A DNA stretch of 14,070 bases from GCA-002841655 sp964446775 (GTDB taxonomy: Bacteria; Patescibacteriota; Patescibacteriia; Patescibacteriales; UBA12465), in contig CAYURA010000023.1 of the NCBI GenBank assembly GCA_964446775.1, positions 1 to 14,070 on the forward strand, read 5' to 3'. Position 1 is the first letter of the stretch, and every line of letters starts with the position of its first letter. Position numbers and translations under genes: made by a program. Positions 14,016 to 14,070 of this stretch are shown here, one piece after another. The notes beneath the pieces were generated by a model. That model saw nothing but the letters and a program-made list of their open reading frames with translations. It was not told the DNA's origin and searched no databases.

Positions 14016-14070
14016 TGGAAAGAACGTGTTTGTAAAGGCAATATAGAAATGTCATAGTGGTGGGCAATTT
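14016..14070. other. Right edge, no gene seen
   Basis: No convincing open frame or RNA gene was seen; only very short frames occur on either strand. Confidence 0.4.

Overview
The window is very AT-rich with compact, mostly single-gene or short-operon transcription units. It looks like a chromosome segment of a candidate-phyla-radiation bacterium (Patescibacteria), probably host-associated or episymbiotic. The best pointer is the lipoprotein at 7674-9398. It carries two copies of the short module with LGRPADAF and VMR signatures on either side of a DxDxDG calcium-loop pair, an arrangement I associate with these organisms. A TasA/SipW-type surface-fibre cluster and the frequent lack of Shine-Dalgarno sequences fit this. 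Lineage is inference; no rRNA or tRNA gene is present. UGA appears to be a normal stop (7417-7419).

Left part, plus strand. A large protein, cut by the left edge (1-2601), has Val/Glu/Gly repeats, coiled coil, one membrane segment, an OmpA-like region and a von Willebrand A domain. A terminator follows. Then comes a complete znuA-znuC-znuB metal (probably zinc) ABC importer (2781-5312) with overlapping or abutting genes. A convergent hairpin separates it from an unknown 101-residue minus-strand protein (5378-5683). That gene is divergent from rlmH (5806-6270), which encodes the 23S rRNA pseudouridine methyltransferase.

Middle. Between rlmH and an AlkD-like DNA alkylation repair gene (6682-7419) lie a previously unlisted 48-codon minus-strand membrane peptide with its own terminator (6333-6479) and a strong 41-nt stem-loop (6557-6597). 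After the lipoprotein and its terminator, a near-consensus promoter (9682-9710) starts a leader of about 185 nt before an HU-type DNA-binding protein gene. The leader holds two 14-nt direct repeats, a hairpin and a start-stop codon pair right behind the Shine-Dalgarno.

Right part, minus strand. A small helix-turn-helix protein (10266-10526) has an operator-like inverted repeat cluster upstream. A separately promoted four-helix membrane protein (10805-11251) has a 19-bp stem-loop in its leader. Finally there is a surface-fibre locus, in transcription order: TasA/camelysin-like protein, SipW-type signal peptidase, second divergent TasA-like protein, second signal peptidase (13899 down to 11528). 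It is driven by a TTGACA-17-TAAAAT promoter at 13987-14015. The peptidases are of the Ser-His type and presumably process the two fibre-like proteins for export and assembly.
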